Source of the DNA: Scandinavium lactucae | GTDB lineage: Bacteria; Pseudomonadota; Gammaproteobacteria; Enterobacterales; Enterobacteriaceae | Length of the DNA stretch: 64,000 nt | Direction of reading: 5' to 3' | Assembly: GCF_033843265.1 (NCBI RefSeq) | Contig: NZ_JAWXRD010000001.1 | Span: 62,001-126,000, forward strand | Shown here: piece after piece, positions 33,508 through 41,899 of the stretch | Layout: every line of letters starts with the position of its first letter | Numbering within the stretch: position 1 is the stretch's first letter | Program-made: the position numbers and the translations under genes | Notes under the pieces: model-generated | What the model was told of the DNA's origin: nothing | The model's database searches: none | What the model saw: only the letters and a program-made list of their open reading frames with translations

Positions 33508-35901
33508 ATGTTTAAAACTGTGCGCTACAGCGTGTTGACGACTGGACTGTTATTGAGCGGCTTTGCGCTGGCAACGCCTGCCGGAGATTTACCCCTGATG
33601 CCCTGGCCAGCGCAGCTTGAACGCCCGGCCACCCAGGGGGCGCTGGTGCTGAATAATCAGCTGACCATCAATTTACGCGGTGACGATTTGGGCGAGGCGG
33701 TGACCCGTCTGCGTGAGCGAATTTCCCGCCAGACCGGCTGGGAAATGATGCCGCAAAACGGCCCCGCGAAAACCCCGACCATTGATATCATTATCGCCCG
33801 CAAAGTGCCCGCCGTTCCCCGACCGGACAGCGATGAAAGTTATAAGCTGGTGGTGAATGAAAGTGGGGTGAAGCTCACCGCCAACACCCGCTTTGGCGCG
33901 CTACATGGGATGGAAACCCTGCTGCAACTGATTCAGAACGGGCCGGATAACACCGCCATTCCGTATGTCACCATCGATGATGCCCCACGCTTCCCGTGGC
34001 GTGGCGTGCTGCTGGATTCTGCGCGTCACTTCCTGCCCATCGAAGATATTAAACGTCAGCTCGACGGCATGGCGGCGGCAAAACTGAACGTCTTCCACTG
34101 GCACCTGAGCGACGATCAGGGCTGGCGTTTTGCCTCGACCCGCTACCCGAAATTGCAGCAGCTGGCCAGCGACGGCAAGTTCTACACCCCGGCGCAGATG
34201 AAGGACATCGTGCGCTACGCGGCGGACCGCGGCATTCGCGTGGTGCCGGAAATCGATATGCCGGGCCATGCCTCGGCGATTGCGGTGGCCTATCCGGAAC
34301 TGATGAGTGCGCCGGGCCCGTATGAAATGGAGCGCCACTGGGGGGTGCTGAAACCGGTACTCGATCCGACCAAAGACGCCACTTATAGCTTTGCCGATGC
34401 GATCATCGGCGAACTGACGGCCATCTTCCCCGATCCGTATCTGCACATCGGCGGCGATGAGGTGGATGACACCCAGTGGAAGACCAATCCGGCGATTCAA
34501 AAATTTATGCAGGACAACAAGCTGGCCGATAGTCATGCGTTGCAGGCATATTTCAACCGCAAACTGGAAACGATCCTTGAAAAACACCATCGCCAGATGG
34601 TTGGCTGGGACGAGATTTACCACCCAGATCTGCCGAAAAGTATTCTGATCCAGTCCTGGCAAGGGCAGGATGCGCTCGGCGAGGCGGCGAAAAATGGCTA
34701 CAAAGGCATTCTTTCCACCGGGTTCTACCTCGATCAGCCGCAAAGTGCGGCCTATCATTATCGCAATGAAATTGTGCCGCAGGGCCTGAACGGCGTGGAT
34801 AACATCAGCGATGCCGACAGCGCCCAGAGCTGGACGTTCAGCATGCCGCGCCTGAAAGGCAGCCCGGTGGAAGGCAGCTTTACCCTGGTGAAAGGCTCCC
34901 AGGAGTGGCGTGGATTTATTGATTTTAAAGGCAAATCCCGCCGTGCGGTGGGCGATATCGAATGGCTCAGCCCGGACCAGGTCACCTTCACGGTCGATAC
35001 GTGGATGGGCGAAACGCGCCCGGTGCTCAGCATTCACGACGATCGGCTGAAAGGCTATTTCCTGGTGGGTAACGTCCGTTATCCGATCACCGGCGAGCGG
35101 CTGGACGACGTTCCTCCAGGCATTCAGCCGGTCGTGCCAGACGAGGCGCAACAGAAAAATCTGCTCGGGGGGGAAGCCGCGCTGTGGGCAGAAAATATCG
35201 TCGCGCCGGTGCTGGATATCCGCCTGTGGCCGCGTGGATTTGTGGTGGCGGAACGGCTGTGGTCGGCGAAGGACGTGAATGACACTGACAACATGTATCA
35301 GCGTTTACAGGCCATCGACGGCTGGTCGACGGTATCGGTTGGGCTGCAACAGCATACCCAACAGCGGGTGCAGTTTACCCGTCTGGCGAACGGCGGCAAC
35401 ACGTTGCCGTTGCAGATTTTAGCCCAGGCGATTGAACCGGCGCAGTACTACACCCGTCAGCATCTGAAATTCCAGGCCGGAAATTATCACCAGTTTGAGC
35501 CGCTGAACCGCTTTGCCGACGCCTTACCGGCTGAGAGCAACACCGTGCGCCATCTCAACGAGTGGGCAGATAATCTGGTCAGCGATGCGGAAGATAATGA
35601 GAGCGCCGATGCGCTGCGTCACGTCTTTACCCGCTGGCAGAACAATACCGCAGACGTGCTACTGCTGACTGACGGTAATTATCAGTTGTCGGCCATCAAA
35701 CCGGTAGCGTTACAGGTGGATAAACTGGCGGCGTTGGGGCTACGGTTAACCGATCTGGTGGCGCGGCAGGGCACGCTGGATGACAAGGAATATGCGTCGA
35801 TTCAGACGCAGCTTGATGAAGCGGCGAAAACCCAGGATGAAGTGGTGATTGCGGCGGTGACTCCACTGGAGACGCTGCTGCGGGCGACGCGGATCGAGTA
35901 A
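33508..35901 (+). CDS. Exported GH20 beta-N-acetylhexosaminidase (chitobiase-like)
   Basis: 797 aa from ATG 33508 (AAAGGAAT upstream); the open frame before it is not coding. Signal peptide MFKTVRYSVLTTGLLLSGFALA without a lipobox suggests a periplasmic protein. An N-terminal GH20b domain (about 30-160) precedes the catalytic barrel with VFHWHLSDDQGWR, EIDMPGHASA and the catalytic pair Asp317-Glu318 in HIGGDEVDD. It releases terminal GlcNAc or GalNAc from chitobiose or glycans. It is convergent with ridA. E. coli has no such gene here. Confidence 0.93.
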   Translation: MFKTVRYSVLTTGLLLSGFALATPAGDLPLMPWPAQLERPATQGALVLNNQLTINLRGDDLGEAVTRLRERISRQTGWEMMPQNGPAKTPTIDIIIARKVPAVPRPDSDESYKLVVNESGVKLTANTRFGALHGMETLLQLIQNGPDNTAIPYVTIDDAPRFPWRGVLLDSARHFLPIEDIKRQLDGMAAAKLNVFHWHLSDDQGWRFASTRYPKLQQLASDGKFYTPAQMKDIVRYAADRGIRVVPEIDMPGHASAIAVAYPELMSAPGPYEMERHWGVLKPVLDPTKDATYSFADAIIGELTAIFPDPYLHIGGDEVDDTQWKTNPAIQKFMQDNKLADSHALQAYFNRKLETILEKHHRQMVGWDEIYHPDLPKSILIQSWQGQDALGEAAKNGYKGILSTGFYLDQPQSAAYHYRNEIVPQGLNGVDNISDADSAQSWTFSMPRLKGSPVEGSFTLVKGSQEWRGFIDFKGKSRRAVGDIEWLSPDQVTFTVDTWMGETRPVLSIHDDRLKGYFLVGNVRYPITGERLDDVPPGIQPVVPDEAQQKNLLGGEAALWAENIVAPVLDIRLWPRGFVVAERLWSAKDVNDTDNMYQRLQAIDGWSTVSVGLQQHTQQRVQFTRLANGGNTLPLQILAQAIEPAQYYTRQHLKFQAGNYHQFEPLNRFADALPAESNTVRHLNEWADNLVSDAEDNESADALRHVFTRWQNNTADVLLLTDGNYQLSAIKPVALQVDKLAALGLRLTDLVARQGTLDDKEYASIQTQLDEAAKTQDEVVIAAVTPLETLLRATRIE

Positions 35902-35914
35902 TTTTGTTGCCATT

Positions 35915-35938
35915 GCCCGGTGGCTTACGCCGCCGGGC
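35915..35938. repeat. REP element between chitobiase and ridA
   Basis: GCCCGGTGGCTTACGCCGCCGGGC-type palindrome in the 48-base gap between convergent genes. Confidence 0.75.
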
Positions 35939-35949
35939 ATACGTGGCGA

Positions 35950-36336
35950 TTAACGACGAACGGCAATCGCTTCGATTTCAATCTTCACATCTTTCGGCAG
36001 ACGCGCGACTTCCACACAGGAACGTGCCGGGAAGGTGGCGTTGTGCTCGGTGAAGAAAGCTTCGTAGGTGGCGTTAACGGTCGCGAAATCGTTGAGGTCT
36101 TTCACGAAAACGGTGGTTTTGACGATATCGCCTACTTTCAGGCCGGCGGCTTCAACGATAGCCTGCACGTTTTCCAGCGACTGACGCGCCTGTGCGGCAA
36201 CATCTTCTGCTACGGTGCCGGTTTTCGGGCATACCGGGATCTGACCAGAAGTGATAATCATACTGCCTAAATCAACGCCCTGAACGTATGGGCCAATGGC
36301 TGCTGGTGCATTTTCCGTCGCGATTACTTTGCTCAT
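35950..36336 (-). CDS. ridA: 2-iminobutanoate/2-iminopropanoate deaminase RidA
   Basis: 128-aa YjgF/YER057c/UK114-family protein that hydrolyses reactive enamine/imine products of PLP enzymes such as threonine dehydratase. Start ATG 36336 (MSKVIATENAPAAIGPYVQG). The active-site arginine lies in FPARSCVEV and the C-terminus KIEIEAIAVRR is invariant. It lies downstream of pyrBI on the same strand, with an ERIC element between. Confidence 0.98.
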   Translation of the reverse strand: MSKVIATENAPAAIGPYVQGVDLGSMIITSGQIPVCPKTGTVAEDVAAQARQSLENVQAIVEAAGLKVGDIVKTTVFVKDLNDFATVNATYEAFFTEHNATFPARSCVEVARLPKDVKIEIEAIAVRR

Positions 36337-36388
36337 GATGTCTCCATTTGTGACAGCGGGTTTAGGTTTCAAAATAACCGGGCCATTA

Positions 36389-36514
36389 TATACCCTTCAT
36401 ACTTCAAGCTGCATCTTTGTTGGCTGCGTCCACGCACCCGAATCACTTACTCATGTAAGCTCATCGGGATACGCTACCTTGCCGCCTCGATGCAACTCGA
36501 ATTATTTTGGGTCT
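36389..36514 (-). repeat. ERIC element between pyrI and ridA
   Basis: A 126-bp ERIC in reverse orientation: termini TATACCCTTCATACTTCAAG and CTCGAATTATTTTGGGT, core CACTTACTCATGTAAGCTCATCGGG by its parts. It fills most of the pyrI-ridA gap, so it is likely to be in the pyrBI 3' UTR and near the ridA promoter. Confidence 0.92.
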
Positions 36515-36545
36515 ACGGCAGCCCGGCACCTGATACCAACCTCAA

Positions 36546-37007
36546 TTAGTTGGCCAACACCACAGTATGAGAGAACTCTTTTTCGCAGTATTTGCATTTC
36601 AGCGCGATATCATCGGCGCGTTTTTTGACGCTAAAGCTGGATGAGACCGGCTCCGCGTGGCTGATACAGTTGCTGTTCGGGCACACCAGCACGCTTTCAA
36701 AACGCGCCGGCAGGCTCGGACGGGATTTGCCCACCACTTCATACTCGTCGATGCGGTTCACCGTGGCCTCAGGCGCATACAGCGACAGCTGGTTGACCTG
36801 CTCGTCGGTCAGGAACGTATTCTCGATTTTGATCAAATCCTTACGGCCCATTTCGCCCGACGGCAGATTCAGACCGATGGTGATGCGTTGATCGGTTTCG
36901 GTCAGTTTGAACAGCGTCAGCAGTTTAAAGCCGATTTGCGCCGGAATATGGTCAATTACCGTGCCGCGTTTGATGGCTTCTACCTGAAGTTTATTATCGT
37001 GTGTCAT
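36546..37007 (-). CDS. pyrI: Aspartate carbamoyltransferase regulatory chain
   Basis: 153 aa from ATG 37007 (MTHDNKLQVEAIKRGTVIDHI), preceded by AAGGGG 7 bases upstream; an ATG two codons earlier is less well placed. It binds the allosteric effectors CTP and ATP. The zinc site cysteines are in VCPNSNC and CKYC. It is co-transcribed with pyrB, starting 11 bases after its stop codon. Confidence 0.98.
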   Translation of the reverse strand: MTHDNKLQVEAIKRGTVIDHIPAQIGFKLLTLFKLTETDQRITIGLNLPSGEMGRKDLIKIENTFLTDEQVNQLSLYAPEATVNRIDEYEVVGKSRPSLPARFESVLVCPNSNCISHAEPVSSSFSVKKRADDIALKCKYCEKEFSHTVVLAN

Positions 37008-37018
37008 CGTCATTCCCC

Positions 37019-37954
37019 TTACAGTGCCAGGTCGCTGTTCAGAACCAGCGCCAGTAACGCCTGGCGCGCGAAGATGCCGTTCCCGGCCTGCTGGAAGTAC
37101 CAGGCGTGCGGGGTTTTATCGACATCGGTGGTGATTTCATCAATGCGCGGCAGCGGGTGCAGCACCTTCATGTTGCTGCGAGCGCCTTCGAGGTCCGCCG
37201 CACGCAGGACAAATTGCGCTTTCACGTTGGCGTATTCGGACGGGTCCAGGCGCTCTTTCTGCACCCGGGTCATGTACAGAATATCCACTTCTGCCATCAC
37301 TTCCTCAATGGTGCCGTGCAGGCTCCAGGCAATGCCTTTCTCATCAAGCATATCGAGAATGTACTGCGGCATCGCCAGCGCGTCCGGGGCAATAAAGTAG
37401 AAGCGGTTACCGTTAAATTTGGCCAGCGCCTGGGTCAGCGAGTGTACGGTGCGACCGTATTTCAGGTCACCCACCATCGCGATGCTGAGGTTTTCCAGTC
37501 GGCCCTGGGTTTCCTGAATGGTGAACAGGTCGAGCAGGGTTTGCGTCGGATGCTGGTTCGCGCCATCCCCGGCGTTAAGCACCGGCACGTTACCGGAAAA
37601 TTCGGTCGCCAGACGCGCCGCGCCTTCCTGCGGGTGACGCATCACAATCGCATCCACATAGGTGCTGATCACCGAAATAGTATCGGCCAGGGTTTCGCCT
37701 TTTTTGCCCAGCGAGGTGTTGGCGCTGTCCGAGAAGCCAACCACGCTAGCGCCTAGGCGATGCATCGAGGTTTCAAACGACAGACGGGTACGGGTGGAGG
37801 CTTCAAAGAAGCAGCTGGCGATGACCTTATGCTTCAGCAGTTCGGGCTGCGGGTGCGCTTTCAGTTTGGCGGCAGTCGCCAGCACCAGTTCAAGGTCTTC
37901 GCGGCTGAGATCGTTTATGGAAATGATATGTTTTTGATATAGCGGGTTAGCCAT
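37019..37954 (-). CDS. pyrB: Aspartate carbamoyltransferase catalytic chain
   Basis: 311 aa from ATG 37954 (MANPLYQKHIISINDLS). It condenses carbamoyl phosphate with aspartate in pyrimidine synthesis. Carbamoyl-phosphate motif ASTRTRLSF and HPTQTLLDL are intact. Expression is controlled by the pyrL attenuator just upstream; the start codon lies inside the last codons of pyrL. Confidence 0.98.
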   Translation of the reverse strand: MANPLYQKHIISINDLSREDLELVLATAAKLKAHPQPELLKHKVIASCFFEASTRTRLSFETSMHRLGASVVGFSDSANTSLGKKGETLADTISVISTYVDAIVMRHPQEGAARLATEFSGNVPVLNAGDGANQHPTQTLLDLFTIQETQGRLENLSIAMVGDLKYGRTVHSLTQALAKFNGNRFYFIAPDALAMPQYILDMLDEKGIAWSLHGTIEEVMAEVDILYMTRVQKERLDPSEYANVKAQFVLRAADLEGARSNMKVLHPLPRIDEITTDVDKTPHAWYFQQAGNGIFARQALLALVLNSDLAL

Positions 37955-38093
37955 TGTTATCTCCTGACGCCTGGGCAAAAAAAAAGCCCCTTAAAAAGGG
38001 GCTCTTGAATTTGGTGATGCAACGGAAGAAAAACGGCAGGCCAGCGTCTGTTTTCAGACGCGGTAAGACAGAATGTCGAACGCAGTTGACCAT
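37947..38093 (-). CDS. pyrL: pyrBI operon leader peptide PyrL
   Basis: 48 aa from ATG 38093, AGGAAG just upstream. The N-terminus MVNCVRHSVLPRLKTDAGL matches E. coli PyrL (44 aa). Phe-rich runs (FFF) correspond to U-rich pause sites in the leader RNA. Translation passes over the attenuator hairpin and the stop codon lies 5 bases beyond the A of the pyrB ATG, so the frames overlap by 8 bases. Confidence 0.9.
   Translation of the reverse strand: MVNCVRHSVLPRLKTDAGLPFFFRCITKFKSPFLRGFFFAQASGDNNG
37976..38003 (-). terminator. pyrBI attenuator
   Basis: On the minus strand AGCCCCTT-TTT-AAGGGGCT is followed by nine to ten T residues, a strong intrinsic terminator inside pyrL and 22 bases before pyrB. 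When UTP is low, polymerase pauses in U-rich leader sequence and the coupled ribosome prevents hairpin formation. Confidence 0.93.
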
Positions 38094-38288
38094 GCTTCCT
38101 CCCGGCAAATCGGCTGGCATTATACGCAGCTGTGCGTGCGGATCAAGCGATTCGTTCACAGACAGGGAAACGTTTGCCTGGGAATAATTTGCGTCACTCC
38201 AAATATCCCTAAAAAAGAAGTGGTATGGCGCACCGATTGCGGGTATAAAAATTCAAAATGAAACATTGTTTTATATTTGGAGGTTTTT

Positions 38289-38741
38289 ATGATCGCCGGA
38301 AATATTCACCATCTGCATAGCTGGCTGCCGCAGGAACTGCGTGAGGCCATTGAACACGTTAAAGCTCATGTCACCGATGCCACGCCGCTGGGTAAGCATG
38401 ACATCGACGGTGACCGTCTGTTTTATCTGATTTCAGAAGACACTACCGAGCCGCTTGCCGCGCGCCGCGCCGAGTATCACGCGCGCTATCTGGATATTCA
38501 AATTATCCTCAAAGGCCAGGAAGGAATGACTTTCAGCACCCAACCGGCGGGCACCCCGGACACCGACTGGCTGGCGGATAAAGACATCGCGTTTCTGCCG
38601 GAAGGGGTGCAGGAAAAAACCGTGGTGCTAAGCGAAGGGGATTTCGTGGTGTTTTACCCAGGCGAAGTGCATAAGCCGCTGTGCGCCGTGGGCACGCCTG
38701 CGAAAGTGCGCAAGGCGGTGGTGAAGATGTTGGTCGACTAA
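38289..38741 (+). CDS. tabA: TabA, YhcH/YjgK/YiaL family protein
   Basis: 150-aa cupin-like protein (DUF386) starting MIAGNIHHLHSWLPQELRE, GGAGG at 38279. In E. coli TabA influences biofilm formation and toxin-antitoxin-dependent fimbrial genes; the biochemical activity is unclear, although relatives bind metal and sugar acids. Conserved blocks YHARYLDIQIILKGQEGM and FYPGEVHKPLCAVG are present. Single gene, convergent with argI. Confidence 0.93.
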   Translation: MIAGNIHHLHSWLPQELREAIEHVKAHVTDATPLGKHDIDGDRLFYLISEDTTEPLAARRAEYHARYLDIQIILKGQEGMTFSTQPAGTPDTDWLADKDIAFLPEGVQEKTVVLSEGDFVVFYPGEVHKPLCAVGTPAKVRKAVVKMLVD

Positions 38742-38753
38742 TCGTTGGTTAAT

Positions 38754-38818
38754 GCCCGGTGGCGCTGCGCTGACCTACGTACGTTTTGTAGGCCTGGCAA
38801 GCAACGCGCCGCCGGGCA
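38754..38818. repeat. REP pair between tabA and argI
   Basis: GCCCGGTGGCGCTGCGC and GTAGGCCTGGCAAGC...CGCCGGGC arms form a 65-base palindromic block between convergent genes. Confidence 0.8.
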
Positions 38819-38828
38819 TATCCAGGGA

Positions 38829-39836
38829 TTACCCCTGACTCAGCGTCGCCACCATTACGGCTTTAATGGTGTGCATCCGGTTTTCCGCCTGATCAAAAAC
38901 GATGCTGGCTTTTGACTCAAACACCTCGTCTGTGACTTCCATTCCACCGTGTAAACCGTACTCCTCGGCCATCTGTTTACCCAGCGTGGTCTGGTCGTCA
39001 TGGAAGGCGGGCAGGCAGTGCAGGAACTTCACCTGAGGGTTGCCGGTGAGGTTCAGCATCTGTTTATTCACCTGGTAGTCACGTAGCAGCCCGATACGCT
39101 CGGCCCATTTTGACTTCGCTTCCCCCATCGACACCCACACATCGGTGTAGATGAAATCGGCATTTTTGACCCCGGCGGCAACGTCTTCTGTCAGGGTAAT
39201 ATCGCCGCCGTTTTTCTGCGCCAGCGCTTTGCATTCGGCGACCAGACTGGCGTCAGGCCAGCAGCTTTTTGGCGCGACCAGACGCAAATCCAGCCCCGTT
39301 AGCGCAGCCGCTTCCAGCATCGAATTACCCATGTTGTTACGCGCATCCCCGGCATACACCAGCGTCATCTCATTGAACGCTTTGCCGGGCAGGTGCTCCT
39401 GCATGGTCAGCAAATCGGCCAGCAGCTGCGTCGGGTGGAACGCGTTGGTCAGGCCGTTCCACACCGGAACGCCCGCGTACTGCGCCAGCGTCTCCACCAC
39501 TTCCTGGCCGTGGCCGCGATACTGAATACCGTCATACATCCGGCCCAGTACCCGAGCGGTGTCTTTAATCGACTCTTTGTGGCCAATCTGGCTGCCGCTT
39601 GAGCCGAGGTAGGTGACGCGTGCGCCCTGATCGTATGCGGCAACTTCGAAAGAGCATCGGGTGCGGGTCGAGTCTTTTTCGAAGATGAGCGCGATGTTTT
39701 TGCCGGTCAGTTTGGGCACTTCATTGCCGTTCTTTTTATCGGCTTTAAGCTGTGCGGCCAGCGTCAGCAGGTGAGTGAGTTGAGCAGGTGTAAAATCGAG
39801 TAATTTCAAAAAGTGATTCTGGTATAACGCAGACAT
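38829..39836 (-). CDS. argI: Ornithine carbamoyltransferase
   Basis: 335 aa, converting ornithine and carbamoyl phosphate to citrulline in arginine synthesis. Motifs KDSTRTRCSFE, FHPTQLLADL and FLHCLPAFHD are intact. Gene neighbours tabA, rraB and miaE match the argI locus of Salmonella. Two ArgR boxes overlap the promoter region. Confidence 0.97.
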   Translation of the reverse strand: MSALYQNHFLKLLDFTPAQLTHLLTLAAQLKADKKNGNEVPKLTGKNIALIFEKDSTRTRCSFEVAAYDQGARVTYLGSSGSQIGHKESIKDTARVLGRMYDGIQYRGHGQEVVETLAQYAGVPVWNGLTNAFHPTQLLADLLTMQEHLPGKAFNEMTLVYAGDARNNMGNSMLEAAALTGLDLRLVAPKSCWPDASLVAECKALAQKNGGDITLTEDVAAGVKNADFIYTDVWVSMGEAKSKWAERIGLLRDYQVNKQMLNLTGNPQVKFLHCLPAFHDDQTTLGKQMAEEYGLHGGMEVTDEVFESKASIVFDQAENRMHTIKAVMVATLSQG

Positions 39837-39863
39837 TTTTCCCTCTCATGGCATAGGCCACTT

Positions 39864-39902
39864 ATTGAATTAAAATTCAATTTATATGTATGAATATTCA
39901 TT
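39864..39902 (-). promoter_or_regulatory. Tandem ARG boxes upstream of argI
   Basis: Box at 39864-39881 matches the 18-bp ARG consensus TNTGAATWWWWATTCANW at about 17 of 18, and box at 39885-39902 at about 15 of 18. They are 3 bp apart, as in E. coli argI, so ArgR hexamer repression by arginine is expected. Confidence 0.88.
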
Positions 39903-40000
39903 TGCAACCCCGTTTCACAATTCTTTCGCGGAAAGGTGGAGGCATTGACTGCGGTATGTGAAAATAGAAGTATCTGCCGAACATCATTGAGGAACGAGCT

Positions 40001-40426
40001 ATGGCAAACCCGGAGCACCTGGAAGAGCAGCGCGAAGAAACGCGTCTGATTATTGAAGAGTTACTGGAAGATGGCAGCGATCCGGACGCGCTGTACACCA
40101 TCGAGCACCACTTCTCGGCGGACGATTTCGAAACGCTGGAAAAAGTAGCGGTAGAAGTCTTCAAACTGGGTTACGAAGTGACCGAGCCGGAAGAGCTGGA
40201 AGTGGAAGAGGGCGGCGAAGTGGTTATCTGCTGCGACGCACTCAGCGAATGTGCGCTCAACCCGGAGCTTATCGACTCGCAGGTAGAACAGCTGATGAAC
40301 GTGGCTGAGAAGTTCGGCGTGGAATATGACGGCTGGGGCACCTACTTCGAAGATCCTAACGGGGAAGGCGAAGAAGGCGATGACGAAGACTACATCGATG
40401 AAGATGACGACGGCGTTCGCCACTAA
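40001..40426 (+). CDS. rraB: Ribonuclease E inhibitor RraB
   Basis: 141-aa very acidic protein (C-terminus GEGEEGDDEDYIDEDDDG) that binds RNase E and modulates degradosome composition. Start MANPEHLEEQREETRLIIEELLEDG matches E. coli RraB. It is divergent from argI and followed by miaE on the same strand. Confidence 0.97.
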   Translation: MANPEHLEEQREETRLIIEELLEDGSDPDALYTIEHHFSADDFETLEKVAVEVFKLGYEVTEPEELEVEEGGEVVICCDALSECALNPELIDSQVEQLMNVAEKFGVEYDGWGTYFEDPNGEGEEGDDEDYIDEDDDGVRH

Positions 40427-40497
40427 GTTTTGACTGATGTAATGACCGATGCGGCAGAGCCTTCTGCCGCATCCTTTTATGAGACCGCGCAGCACAC

Positions 40498-41259
40498 ATG
40501 AATTACCCGCAGATACTCGCTCCCGTTTTAACCTTTCTTCAGTGCCCAACTCCGCAGGCGTGGATAGACCAGGCCCGTTCCCCTGAACATCTTCCCCTGT
40601 TGCTGACCGACCATCTGGTGTGCGAGCTGAAAGCCGCGCAGACCGCGATGCTGCTGGTGCGTAAATACGTCGCCGACAAAGAGGGGGCCGAGTCGCTGCT
40701 GGCAGGGTTGCAGCCCTATGAAGCCTTCGCTTTTCGCGGCGGCCCGGAGCCCGATTTTGTTGCGCTGCAAAAGCAGATTAGCAAAAGCGTGATGCCCCAA
40801 ACCGACGACCCGTGGGGCCGACAGCTTATCGACCGCATGGTGCTGCTCATCAAAGAGGAACTGCACCACTTCTGCCAGGTGCGGGAGATCATGCAGGCCC
40901 GCGACATTCCGTACGTGAAAATCACCGCCAGCCGCTATGCCAAAGGGATGCTGAAAGAGGTGCGCACCCACGAACCGTTAACGCTTATCGATAAGCTGAT
41001 TTGTGGGGCATACATCGAAGCGCGTTCCTGCGAGCGATTTGCCGCCCTTGCACCGTATCTGGATGAAGACTTGCAGACGTTTTATCTGTCGCTGTTGCGC
41101 TCCGAGGCACGCCATTATCAGGATTACCTGACGCTGGCGCAGCAGGTGTCTGACGAAGACATCACCCCGCGGGTGCGTTTATTTGGCGAGGTCGAAGCGG
41201 GGCTGATTTCAACCCCGGATGCAGAGTTTCGTTTTCATAGCGGGATCCCCTCTGCGTAA
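40498..41259 (+). CDS. miaE: tRNA-(ms2io6A)-hydroxylase MiaE
   Basis: 253-aa diiron monooxygenase that hydroxylates the isopentenyl group of ms2i6A37 in tRNAs reading UNN codons. Diiron ligand motifs: Glu in HLVCELKAAQ, ExxH in IKEELHHFCQV, Glu in YIEARSCERF and ExxH in RSEARHYQDYL. It is present in Salmonella at this place and absent from E. coli. tRNA-Leu (CAA) in this window is a potential substrate class. Confidence 0.95.
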   Translation: MNYPQILAPVLTFLQCPTPQAWIDQARSPEHLPLLLTDHLVCELKAAQTAMLLVRKYVADKEGAESLLAGLQPYEAFAFRGGPEPDFVALQKQISKSVMPQTDDPWGRQLIDRMVLLIKEELHHFCQVREIMQARDIPYVKITASRYAKGMLKEVRTHEPLTLIDKLICGAYIEARSCERFAALAPYLDEDLQTFYLSLLRSEARHYQDYLTLAQQVSDEDITPRVRLFGEVEAGLISTPDAEFRFHSGIPSA

Positions 41260-41272
41260 AGAGAGGGAATGA

Positions 41273-41776
41273 TTACAGCACCTTCAGCATCCGGACTTCG
41301 CAATCGACGTGGCCGGTACAGCCCAACGGGCCGTCGATATGCTCAAAGCCGAGGTGCTCATACAGCGCAATGGCTTCTTTCAGAAACGCGGTGGTTTCCA
41401 GATAGCAGCGGGTAAAACCGTGCTTCCGGGCGTGATCAATCGCCATCAGCGCCAATTTTTTAGCCATGCCTTTTCCGCGAGCCTCAGGCAGAAAATACAT
41501 TTTTTGCAGTTCGCAAATATCCGGCTCGCTACAGGTTAACGGTGCCACGCCGCCGCCGCCCACCACGTTCCCGTCCAGTTCAATCACCCAATAAGCGTGC
41601 CCCGGCTGGCTATAGAGTTGATACAGCTCATCCAGATTCGGGTCAGCCACGGTATAGCCTTTATCGGCGGTCAGGCCATATTCGGCAGAGACCTGACGAA
41701 TGACGCGGGCAATCGCCGGGTTGTCCTCGGCAGTCAGTCGACGCAGTGTCGTTGCGGCTTCGGTCATCACGTTCAT
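41273..41776 (-). CDS. yjgM: GNAT acetyltransferase YjgM
   Basis: 167 aa from ATG 41776, the length of E. coli YjgM; a TTG at 41788 would add four residues. GNAT fold with acetyl-CoA loop LPEARGKGMAKKL. Conserved VIRQVSAEYGLTADKGYTVADP block. Substrate is not established here. It is convergent with miaE, 13 bases apart. Confidence 0.9.
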   Translation of the reverse strand: MNVMTEAATTLRRLTAEDNPAIARVIRQVSAEYGLTADKGYTVADPNLDELYQLYSQPGHAYWVIELDGNVVGGGGVAPLTCSEPDICELQKMYFLPEARGKGMAKKLALMAIDHARKHGFTRCYLETTAFLKEAIALYEHLGFEHIDGPLGCTGHVDCEVRMLKVL

Positions 41777-41864
41777 AGCTTTACTCAAGAAAAAAAATGA
41801 CAGTTAACGCTGTTAATAACATTGCAGAAAAAGCAGTGCAAGCGAGGATATTTCAGGAAGGAGA

Positions 41865-41890
41865 CCCCTTACGCGCTGCCGCGTAAGGGG
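41865..41890 (-). terminator. Hairpin after valS
   Basis: CCCCTTACGC / GCGTAAGGGG, a perfect 10-bp stem with a 6-base loop, 9 bases beyond the valS stop. Followed on the minus strand by TCTCCTTCC, so only weakly U-rich. Confidence 0.6.
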
Positions 41891-41899
41891 GAGGAGGGA

